NCBI GenBank assembly: GCA_022561955.1 | Contig: JADFQF010000101.1 | Location: forward strand, 1-6,082 | Source: Chloroflexota bacterium | GTDB lineage: Bacteria; Chloroflexota; Dehalococcoidia; SAR202; UBA11138 | Length of the DNA stretch: 6,082 bases | Direction: 5' to 3' | The notes under the pieces: model-generated | Told to the model about the DNA's origin: nothing | Database searches by the model: none | Seen by the model: only the letters and a program-made list of their open reading frames with translations | Translations under genes and position numbers: made by a program | Shown here: positions 1-5,564 of the stretch, in pieces | Position numbering within the stretch: the first letter of the stretch is position 1 | How the letters are laid out: every line of letters begins with the position of its first letter

Positions 1-385
1 ACGTGCGCCACGATACGTATGAGATCAAAACCGGCGAAGGCGTAGTCGACGACGGCCCTGACGGCATCGGTAGCGATTCCCCTTCCCCAGAAGGGGTTCG
101 TGCCAGCCAGTAGCCAATCTCCGCCGTACGACGACGCACGTCGTCCTTGAGGGTAAAGCCCATGCCTCCGATGGCTTCGGACTCCGTCGCTATGGCAAAC
201 GAGGTCGGCCGGTCCTGTCCGACCACAAGGTCGAGCCAGGCATCGGCGTCCGCCTTGGTATACGGGTGAGGAAAAGCATCCCGAACGTTGAGCCATATGT
301 TGCGATTGTTGGCATATCGAACCAGGGCCGGCGCATCGTCCCATGACCAGCTTCGCAGGGCGTATTCACCAAACCGAATTTCCAT
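1..385 (-). CDS. GNAT family N-acetyltransferase (RimJ/RimL type), frameshifted, 3' end beyond the window
   Basis: Probable acetyl-CoA-dependent N-acetyltransferase of the RimJ/RimL-like Acetyltransf_3 group; its substrate (protein N-terminus, amino acid or small amine) cannot be told. From the ATG at 385-383 the frame gives 94 residues that fit the family: MEIRFGEYALRSW (beta-1), YANNRNIWLNVRDAFPHPYT, an FAIA strand, and EIGYWL ending at 104. The next expected piece, GTNPFWGRGIATDAVRAVVD with the acetyl-CoA loop R/Q-x-x-G-x-G/A, lies in the neighbouring frame. Adding one G to the two-G run (minus-strand sense) at 104-103 restores a continuous family sequence to the window edge, about 129 residues of a usual 170-180. 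The unrepaired frame has no stop before position 1. The start at 385 is preferred over ATGs at 388 and 391 by its spacing from GGAG. The family call is firm; whether the break is biological is open. Confidence 0.82.
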   Translation of the reverse strand, partial: MEIRFGEYALRSWSWDDAPALVRYANNRNIWLNVRDAFPHPYTKADADAWLDLVVGQDRPTSFAIATESEAIGGMGFTLKDDVRRRTAEIGYWLARTPSGEGESLPMPSGPSSTTPSPVLISYVSWRT

Positions 386-391
386 CATCAT

Positions 392-400
392 CTCTCCGCC
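392..400 (-). promoter_or_regulatory. Ribosome-binding site that decides the acetyltransferase start
   Basis: On the minus strand the sequence reads GGCGGAGAG directly before three tandem ATG codons (391-389, 388-386, 385-383). The GGAG core touches the first ATG too closely for normal initiation. It stands about eight bases from the third, so the third ATG (385) is the likeliest start. Confidence 0.55.
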
Positions 401-518
401 GTGCATCCGTAGACCATCACCTCAGGTCTTCAGGCAACGCATATCGCCTGGACCTGTTCGGTACCGAGCGCTGCTCTGACGGTCAACACCGGCCGTGGCT
501 CATATCAGTAAGGCGGCG

Positions 519-547
519 GGGACACCGCAACCGCATTCCAGTATAAT
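519..547 (+). promoter_or_regulatory. Sigma-70-type promoter for the 2-hydroxyacid dehydrogenase gene
   Basis: A perfect TATAAT lies at 542-547. Exactly 17 bases upstream is GGGACA (519-524), which matches TTGACA at its last four positions. Transcription would begin near 553-556, giving a leader of about 70 bases before the ATG at 623. A perfect -10 hexamer is rare in DNA this GC-rich and it sits just upstream of a gene, which supports the call. No extended -10 TG is present. The rest of the 237-base divergent gap between 386 and 622 shows no other site I trust. Confidence 0.55.
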
Positions 548-622
548 GGCCCAGTCCTTAACAAGGCATGGAAAAACGCGTGCCGCCGAATCCAACCCAA
601 TCGTTTTACCTAAGGAGAAGAA

Positions 623-1648
623 ATGGCCCCTAGCAAAGTAGCGTACATATCTCGAGGCGAGGTGGACACGACCCTCATCGAGCAAGGCCTCGAAGGCATC
701 GACTATGAGCTGGACGTACATATCGTCGACAGCCCCGGAGAGGTCATAGAGGCCATCAAGGGCGCGGACGTCATCTTGAACGGCGGCGTACCGATGCCAA
801 AGGAGGTGATCGACGAGATCGACACCGCCCAGGCGATCATCGTCGGCAGCCACGGATTCAACCACATCGACCACAACGCAGCCACGGAAAAAGGCGTCAT
901 GATAGTGAACTGCGCCGGCTTCTGCACTGAAGAGGTATCCAACCACGCCATACTCTTGCTCATGGCATGCGCGAAGAAGCTCACGCTGCTCCACAACCTG
1001 GTTAAGCAAGGCAAGTGGGGCCCGGAGACGAGGGCGCAGCTGATGCCGATGGCCCCGATCGACGGCCAGACCCTTGGACTGGTGGCGTTCGGCAACATCG
1101 CCAGGGCCACGGCCCGCAAGGCGCAGGCCCTGGGCATGGACGTCATCACGTACGACCCCTATTGCCCGCCCTGGGTGACGAAGGAGTACCGCGTGAGGCC
1201 GGTAGCGACCCTGGAGGAGCTGGCCGCGGAGTCGGACTTCGTCTCCATGCACACGCCTCTGAACGACGAGACCCGCCGGCTTGTTGGGGAACCTTTCTTC
1301 AAGGCGATGAAGCCCACGGCGTATTTCGTCAACACATGTCGAGGCCCCACGGTGGACGAGGCCGCGCTGATTCGAGCATTGCAGAGCGGCGAGATCGCGG
1401 GCGCAGGCCTGGACGTGTTCGAAGAGGAGCCTACCCCCGCCGACAATCCGCTCCTGAAGATGGACAACGTCATAGTCACGCCGCACTCTGCGGGAACGTC
1501 CAACCTGTCGCGCGTCCGCTCGCCAATTCGGGTCGGCGGCGAGACCGCCAGACTGCTCAAGGGTAACTGGCCGATGTCCGTGGTCAATCCCGAAGTACGG
1601 GCGAAACTTCCCATGCGACCCGCCGCGGAGAACGTGTACGGCGACTAG
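623..1648 (+). CDS. D-isomer-specific 2-hydroxyacid dehydrogenase, CtBP/phosphoglycerate dehydrogenase-like
   Basis: Cytosolic NAD(H)-dependent oxidoreductase expected to interconvert a D-2-hydroxyacid and its 2-oxoacid; the substrate is unknown. The 341 residues match the usual family length. The split substrate domain carries GSHGFNHIDHNAAT (75-88) and CTEEVSNHA (101-109), wording typical of the CtBP-like branch. The nucleotide-binding core begins at LGLVAFGNIAR (151-161), with Asp178 after the second strand (ITYDPY) favouring NAD over NADP. The catalytic set is complete: Arg240 in NTCRGPTVDE, Glu269 in DVFEEEP and His288 in TPHSAG. Oddity: the dinucleotide loop is A-x-G-x-x-A (155-160) instead of G-x-G-x-x-G. 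AGGAG at 613-617, five bases before the ATG, fixes the start. It has its own promoter upstream and a hairpin downstream, so it is probably monocistronic. SerA itself is unlikely, since no ACT or intervening domain follows and there is no serine pathway context. Confidence 0.9.
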   Translation: MAPSKVAYISRGEVDTTLIEQGLEGIDYELDVHIVDSPGEVIEAIKGADVILNGGVPMPKEVIDEIDTAQAIIVGSHGFNHIDHNAATEKGVMIVNCAGFCTEEVSNHAILLLMACAKKLTLLHNLVKQGKWGPETRAQLMPMAPIDGQTLGLVAFGNIARATARKAQALGMDVITYDPYCPPWVTKEYRVRPVATLEELAAESDFVSMHTPLNDETRRLVGEPFFKAMKPTAYFVNTCRGPTVDEAALIRALQSGEIAGAGLDVFEEEPTPADNPLLKMDNVIVTPHSAGTSNLSRVRSPIRVGGETARLLKGNWPMSVVNPEVRAKLPMRPAAENVYGD

Positions 1649-1674
1649 CTCGTAAGGCGCCAAACGATGCCGAT

Positions 1675-1707
1675 GCAGGGGCAGGCCTAGGACCCGCCCC
1701 TGCGTTT
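1675..1707 (+). terminator. Possible rho-independent terminator after the 2-hydroxyacid dehydrogenase
   Basis: GCAGGGGC (1675-1682) pairs perfectly with GCCCCTGC (1696-1703) across a 13-base loop and is followed by GTTTCCC. The 8-bp GC-rich stem, 27 bases past the stop codon, is well placed. The T tract is only three bases, so termination may be partial. Confidence 0.5.
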
Positions 1708-1774
1708 CCCAGGGGATGAGGCACGGCTCGCGTGCTTCGAGAGGTCTAAGAATTTTCAGACAAAGGGGTCGGCC

Positions 1775-2191
1775 ATGTCATGCGTACTTTGTCAGCCGTT
1801 GGAGGAGCACGAGGTCTTCGCCACGGACCTCCGGCGTGTGATCGTCGACCTCAACCAGAATAAGCTGGGCAAGCTCATGGTCTGCCTCAACCGACACGAC
1901 GAGGACATCCGCGCACTGACGGATTCCGAGCCGCCGGAGCTCCGTGATGTAATTCGGAAGACAAAGGGCATATCAGACTCACTTTTCCGGCCTGACCGCT
2001 ACAACTACTCGTTCTTGATGAATCTAGACTCACACGTACGCCTGCACATCATTCCCCGCTACGATACGCCTCGCGTGTTCGAGGGCGCCGACTCTCATGA
2101 CTCCGATGATATCGCCGAGAACAGACTGAGCCGGGAAGCCCATAACAGACTCGTTCAGTCCCTTCGAGAATCCTCATCTAATCTCGCGTAA
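1775..2191 (+). CDS. HIT (histidine triad) family protein with the central catalytic His replaced by Arg
   Basis: Small cytosolic HIT-fold protein of 138 residues; active relatives hydrolyse or transfer nucleotidyl groups (AMP-lysine, Ap4A, ADP-sulfate and similar). The family signature is seen as NYSFLMNLDSHVRLHIIPRY (77-96), with CxxC at Cys3/Cys6, a metal-site feature of many bacterial HIT proteins, and His41 in GKLMVCLNRH. The triad reads His87-Val-Arg89-Leu-His91 where H-x-H-x-H is expected. The middle His is the nucleophile in Hint1 (His112) and FHIT (His96). Codon 89 is CGC (2039-2041), one base from CAC. The protein may therefore be catalytically dead, may bind nucleotide only, or may reflect a base error. 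AAGGGG at 1763-1768, six bases before the ATG, supports the start. It lies 126 bases after the dehydrogenase and 181 bases before the CheW-globin gene on the same strand. Family is confident; activity is not. Confidence 0.87.
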   Translation: MSCVLCQPLEEHEVFATDLRRVIVDLNQNKLGKLMVCLNRHDEDIRALTDSEPPELRDVIRKTKGISDSLFRPDRYNYSFLMNLDSHVRLHIIPRYDTPRVFEGADSHDSDDIAENRLSREAHNRLVQSLRESSSNLA

Positions 2192-2372
2192 TGGCCGGCA
2201 ACTACGGCGGCGTACTGCAAAATAGCTATACCCTATTAAGTGTGCCTCCCCACGCCACCCGACGTGGCAGTGCTTTAGCATTTAGCTGGTAGCAAAACAA
2301 ATATGGGATAGCTGCGTCTATTCGCGGATCCTTAAACGAAACCCTGCGGCTTCAAATGGAGGTACCGGCAAC
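2192..2372 (+). promoter_or_regulatory. Intergenic region before the CheW-globin gene, with a small hairpin and AT-rich leader
   Basis: This 181-base gap is clearly more AT-rich than its surroundings at 2218-2242 and 2270-2340, as expected for a promoter region. I cannot name a convincing -35/-10 pair. A short inverted repeat, GCCAC (2254-2258) with GTGGC (2264-2268), is followed by AGTGCTTT and could be a weak terminator for the HIT gene. TTTAGC occurs twice (2275-2280 and 2281-2286), back to back. GGAGGT at 2358-2363, nine bases before the ATG at 2373, is a strong ribosome-binding site. Confidence 0.35.
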
Positions 2373-3452
2373 ATGACTTTGACCACCGAAACCATCAGTC
2401 AGACGGAGCAGCAGCTAGTTGTCTTCGATCTGGCATCCGAGCTCTACGGCGTAGACATCGGCGTCGTAAGAGAGATTATTCGCATGCAAGAGCTTACGCA
2501 GCTCCCCCAGACGTCATTTTACGTAGAAGGCGTCATCAACCTCAGAGGGAAGGTGACACCGGTCATCGATCTGAGGAAGAGGCTAAGCCTTCCAGTCTCC
2601 GAGCAGGACCAGGACACCCGTATCCTGGTCGTAGACGTAGACGACCAGGACATCGGCGTAATCGTAAATTCTGTCGTAGAGGTGCTACGGATCTCCTCAG
2701 ATTCGATCGAGCCTACCTCATCCGTCATGACACTGACGGACTCCGACAATCTGCTGGGCATAGTCAAGATGGAAGACAGGCTCATCATCCTGCTGGATCT
2801 CGCCCAGGCCCTGGCAGAAGACGACATGGACCTGGCCAGCTATGAGGCGGCCGTAGAGGCCTACAATCTGAAGGGCCTGAAGGCGGCCGAAAAAGTAGAT
2901 GTCAAGTCTATTGACGAGGCCGAGGCCGAGCCCAAGACCCAGGCAAAGGTGGCAGCCAGGTCGGAGTCCAAGGCCGAAGCAAAGTCTAAGAGCGCAGCCA
3001 AGTCGGAGCCCAAGGCCGAAGCAAAGTCTAAGAGCGCAGCCAGGTCGGAGTCGGCGGTCGAACTGAAGGTTGAGCTCCTAGAGCAAAGTTTCGCCAAGGT
3101 GACGCCCAGGGGCGATGAGTTCGTCGAGTCTTTCTACAATCGACTCTTTGACATGTATCCGGAAGCAAAGGCCATGTTCGCCAAGACCGATATGAAGATT
3201 CAGAAAAAGAAGCTCCTGGAATCTCTGGTTCTGGTCGTCAATAACCTTAGAAAGCCCGATGTGCTCGGTCCGGCGCTGGCGAATCTAGGTAAGCGCCACA
3301 AGGAGCTGGGCGCTGAACAAGAGCACTACGCGATGGTCGGCGAGGCCCTTCTGGGAACATTTGAAGAGTACCTCGAAGACGATTGGACGCCCGAGCTAGA
3401 GAGTGCCTGGACGGACGCCTACGCCGCGGTAGTGGCGGGCATGACGGCGTAG
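2373..3452 (+). CDS. CheW-domain protein fused through a repetitive linker to a C-terminal haem globin
   Basis: A 359-residue soluble protein in three parts. Residues about 13-150 are a full CheW domain (QQLVVFDLASELYGVDI, then GVINLRGKVTPVIDLRKRL at 53-71 with the conserved NLRG), which in known systems couples receptors to CheA. Residues about 165-228 are a low-complexity Ala/Lys/Glu/Ser linker with a 14-residue tandem repeat. Residues about 229-357 are a single-domain globin like Vitreoscilla haemoglobin: FYNRLF with Tyr255 at B10, Phe269 at CD1 (YPEAKAMF), Gln277 as likely distal E7, His309 as proximal F8 (GKRHKELG), then EHYAMVGEALL and AWTDAY. All haem-pocket landmarks are present, so haem binding is expected. 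The inferred role is presenting an O2/NO/redox input at a chemoreceptor array. It ends 8 bases from the convergent SDR gene, and no che genes are nearby. The domain calls are firm; the sensing role is inference. Confidence 0.9.
   Translation: MTLTTETISQTEQQLVVFDLASELYGVDIGVVREIIRMQELTQLPQTSFYVEGVINLRGKVTPVIDLRKRLSLPVSEQDQDTRILVVDVDDQDIGVIVNSVVEVLRISSDSIEPTSSVMTLTDSDNLLGIVKMEDRLIILLDLAQALAEDDMDLASYEAAVEAYNLKGLKAAEKVDVKSIDEAEAEPKTQAKVAARSESKAEAKSKSAAKSEPKAEAKSKSAARSESAVELKVELLEQSFAKVTPRGDEFVESFYNRLFDMYPEAKAMFAKTDMKIQKKKLLESLVLVVNNLRKPDVLGPALANLGKRHKELGAEQEHYAMVGEALLGTFEEYLEDDWTPELESAWTDAYAAVVAGMTA
2961..3052 (+). repeat. 42-bp tandem repeat coding for the CheW-globin linker
   Basis: Two adjacent 42-base units (2961-3002 and 3003-3044) match at 40 of 42 positions, differing at unit positions 7 (T/C) and 41 (A/G). 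A partial third unit of eight bases follows (3045-3052). The ten bases before unit one (2951-2960) also resemble a unit end. Each unit codes for 14 residues of the form SE(S/P)KAEAKSKSAA(K/R), so copy-number changes keep the frame and alter only the spacing between the CheW and globin domains. Confidence 0.9.
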
Positions 3453-3464
3453 CCTCGAAGCTAC
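3449..3464. terminator. Small palindrome over the two facing stop codons
   Basis: GTAGC (3449-3453) pairs with GCTAC (3460-3464) across a six-base loop. It contains both TAG stops, that of the CheW-globin gene on plus (3450-3452) and that of the SDR on minus (3463-3461). A five-pair stem with no T tract is weak for a bidirectional terminator. Part of the symmetry is forced by the two identical stop codons. Confidence 0.2.
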
Positions 3465-4222
3465 TGGGCCAGCAGGCCGCCGTCCACGGGCAACGCTACG
3501 CCCGTAACGAACGACGCGGCATCTGAGCAGAGCCACAACGCGGCCTCGGCGATCTCCTCCGGGGCCGCGATCCTTTTCTGCGGCGTCTCGTCCAGGGCCT
3601 GCGACTCCCTTTCAGACCCTGCGGCATCCGTCTCTCCAACCATCGGCGTCGACGTCCAGCCGGGACAGACGGCGTTAATGCGTATGCCCTGGTCGGCATA
3701 CTCCACCGCTGCGGACATCGTGAGGCCGTTCACACCAAACTTGCTGGCGGCGTATATGGCGTTGTTGGCATAGCCGGCAACCCCGGCGGTCGACGAGTTG
3801 TTGACGATAGCTCCGAAGCCCTGCTCCTTCATGTAGGCGATCTCATACTTCATGCACAGCCAGACACCCTTGAGGTTGATGTCGATTATTCGGTCCCAAT
3901 CGGCGGACTCGGCCTCGTGAATCGGACCTCCGCCTCCACCGACGCCGGCGTTGTTGAAAGCGTAGTCCAGCCTTCCGAATCGGGCGACGGTCTGGCGCAC
4001 CATCGCATCGACGTCGGCTTCGATCGACACGTCGGTCCTGACGAAATGGGCCTCGCCGCCCGCGTCCATGATCTGCTCGACGACCCTAGCGCCCTCCTGC
4101 TCACGCCGCGCAGCCAGAACGACCTTCGCGCCCTGGGCGGCGAATGCCAGCGCCGTCGCCTTGCCTATCCCGGAGTTGCCTCCCGTGACGAGGGCGACTT
4201 TGCCTTCGAATTTTTCCGGCAT
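3461..4222 (-). CDS. SDR family NAD(P)-dependent oxidoreductase (classical type)
   Basis: Classical short-chain dehydrogenase/reductase of 253 residues, the standard length, cytosolic and probably tetrameric as in the family; it oxidises an alcohol or reduces a ketone of unknown structure. Visible motifs: TGGNSGIG cofactor loop (13-20), Asp64 in RTDV, NNAG (90-93), and the catalytic tetrad Asn116, Ser144, Tyr157 and Lys161 (YAASK). PGWTSTPM (187-194) and the C-terminal VTGVALPVDGG are also typical. Arg39-Arg40 after the second strand (VVLAARRE) suggest NADP(H) preference. The name glucose 1-dehydrogenase or 3-oxoacyl-ACP reductase is often given to such proteins but is not supported here. The ATG at 4222-4220 follows a modest GCGGGG signal. 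It lies 212 bases downstream of the MDR gene on the same strand, with an inverted repeat in that gap, so it may have separate control. Confidence 0.92.
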   Translation of the reverse strand: MPEKFEGKVALVTGGNSGIGKATALAFAAQGAKVVLAARREQEGARVVEQIMDAGGEAHFVRTDVSIEADVDAMVRQTVARFGRLDYAFNNAGVGGGGGPIHEAESADWDRIIDINLKGVWLCMKYEIAYMKEQGFGAIVNNSSTAGVAGYANNAIYAASKFGVNGLTMSAAVEYADQGIRINAVCPGWTSTPMVGETDAAGSERESQALDETPQKRIAAPEEIAEAALWLCSDAASFVTGVALPVDGGLLAQ

Positions 4223-4310
4223 GCTCTACCCCGCTAAGCCTGAACAGACGACCGAATGAGGTTTGCCATTTCTCCATCGCGTTCCATTGCGCGAAAGTCC
4301 CCATCCGGCC

Positions 4311-4340
4311 CACCCCGTGTTGTATTTTGTCGACGGGGTG
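4311..4340. repeat. 8-bp perfect inverted repeat in the MDR-SDR gap
   Basis: CACCCCGT (4311-4318) and ACGGGGTG (4333-4340) form a perfect 8-bp inverted repeat around a 14-base, AT-richer centre. It lies 95 bases after the MDR stop and 88 bases before the SDR start (minus-strand sense). Neither side carries a T tract, so an intrinsic terminator is not obvious. An operator or RNA hairpin upstream of the SDR gene is possible. The rest of 4223-4434 shows no promoter I trust. Confidence 0.45.
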
Positions 4341-4434
4341 ACGTTCCAGCGGTGGACGATTCTTTCAGAATTCATGGGCCTTCCAGCCTCACGACGAGCC
4401 GTTGAAACACCGGTCATTCGCATTCTCGCGGCCA

Positions 4435-5474
4435 TTAGGGCACAGTGAGGACAAGCTTGCCGAAGAAGTTTGTGCCCTCCATCGTCTCGTGGGCCTTCGC
4501 AGCATCTTGCAACGGAAACGTCTGATGTATTACGCCGCGTATCACTCCCCTGCCCGCCATCTCCACGATCTGGCGCAGGTCCTCCTTGCGGCCCATGAAC
4601 ACGCCGAACACCGTCTGGTATTTCAGAAAGAGCGACCCCATCTGAAGCTCGGCGCGATAGCCCGTCGTGACGCCGCATATGCCGTAGCGTCCACCCATGG
4701 CCAGAGACTTCATGGCTGCGGGCCAGAAATCGGCGCCCACGTGGTCCAGAACGACGTCCACGCCTCTTCCATCGGTTATCTCCTGGACCCGCTTGGCGAT
4801 GTCTTCGTTGCTGTAGTTGATCACGTGGTCCGCGCCCAGCTCTCGGGCCCGCTGCGCCTTCTCCTCGGTGCTTGTCGTCGTGATGACGTTCGCGCCGATT
4901 ATGTTCTTGGCGACCTGGATGGCGGCCGTGCCCACGCCGCTGGACGCCGAGAGTATCAGCGCCGTCTCCCAGGGCTGAAGCGCGGCCTTCCGGACCAGTA
5001 TCGTCCATGACGGCAAGAACACGGTGGGGAGCGACGCCGCCTGCTCGTAGGTGAGTGAGTCCGGCAATGCGACGGCGTTAACGGCCGGCAGGCTCACGTA
5101 TTCGGCGTATCCGCCGCTGGTGCTGGAGCCGAGCATGCCCGGCTTTTCGCACAGCTCCTCCTCTCCGGAGATGCAGAACCGGCACTGTCTGCAGGTGAGG
5201 CGAGGGTTGACGACGACGCGGTCGCCTGGACGCAGCCGGGTCACCTCGCTTCCGATTTCCACGATATCGCCGGCCACGTCCCGCCGAGGATGTGCGGGCC
5301 TTTGAACCGGACCCGTGTGCCCCTGGCCCCCTCTCGGGTGTAAAGGTCGAGGCGATTCAGGGCGCAGGCCCTTACGCGAATCTTGACGTCGTTTGGCCCA
5401 GGCTCCGGCTCGGGAAGGTCTCCGTAGGTCAGCGCGTCGATGCCGCCATGCTCCGTTATGTACACAGCCTTCAT
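4435..5474 (-). CDS. MDR family (zinc-lobe alcohol dehydrogenase/quinone reductase-like) oxidoreductase, frameshifted
   Basis: Medium-chain dehydrogenase/reductase, NAD(P)-dependent, substrate unknown. It appears as two overlapping frames: an N-terminal part from the ATG at 5474 (MKAVYITEHGGIDALTYGDL to GPHILGG, 65 residues, ending at 5280) and a C-terminal part from 5277 to the stop at 4435 (VAGDIVEIGSEVTRLRPGDR onward). Adding one G to the three-G run (minus-strand sense) at 5282-5280 gives ILGGDVAGDIVEIG and a normal 346-residue protein. In the C-terminal part, Cys29, 32, 35 and 43 (TCRQCRFCISGEEELC) form the four-Cys zinc lobe and LSASSGVGTAAIQ (109-121) is the cofactor loop. The usual catalytic-zinc GHE is GGD here and the usual Cys position reads ALNRLD, so a catalytic zinc is unlikely. 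GAGGAA (5486-5481), six bases before the ATG, supports the start. Unrepaired, the first frame ends after 77 residues. Confidence 0.85.
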
Positions 5475-5564
5475 CTTGGGTTCCTCATGCTTCGAATCTT
5501 TCGTCCCAGAAAGCGGGAGGGGAACTGATGCCCGCTCACCAGATATGATACAGATTCGCCGCCG
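5475..5564 (-). other. PIG-L to MDR intergenic gap with a weak hairpin
   Basis: This 90-base gap separates two genes read on the minus strand. It contains the MDR ribosome-binding site and a six-pair inverted repeat (AGCGGG at 5512-5517 with CCCGCT at 5531-5536, 13-base loop). In minus-strand sense the hairpin is followed by TTCTGGG, a poor T tract. It might reduce read-through from the deacetylase gene, but the evidence is thin. Confidence 0.25.

Noticed and set aside
190..372. Short minus-strand frame starting at 372 inside the acetyltransferase
   Set aside because: The acetyltransferase frame from 385 matches the GNAT family while this frame has no family sense, so it is an out-of-frame shadow.
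484..489. Possible minus-strand -35 (TTGACC) for the acetyltransferase
   Set aside because: At 17 bases spacing the -10 would be TACCGA, only a weak match, so no promoter is claimed.
500..1663. Long open frame (387 codons) on the minus strand opposite the 2-hydroxyacid dehydrogenase
   Set aside because: It lies wholly antisense to a gene with complete catalytic motifs; its translation is rich in Arg, His, Val and Leu with no recognisable fold, as expected of a mirror frame in GC-rich DNA.
2302..2307. TATGGG as a -10 element for the CheW-globin gene
   Set aside because: The match is modest and the nearest upstream TTTAGC sits at 15 bases with poor -35 agreement.
4226..5008. Open frame of 260 codons on the minus strand overlapping the MDR gene and the MDR-SDR gap
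   Set aside because: It is an out-of-frame reading of the MDR coding strand, very rich in Arg and Gly, with no family motif; the MDR frame explains this stretch.
4402..5010. Open frame of 202 codons on the plus strand
   Set aside because: It is antisense to the MDR gene; composition and lack of motifs mark it as a shadow.
5277..5290. Programmed ribosomal frameshift in the MDR gene
   Set aside because: No X-XXY-YYZ type slippery site or convincing downstream stem-loop is seen, the family is not known to use frameshifting, and a similar G-run defect occurs in an unrelated gene in the same window.
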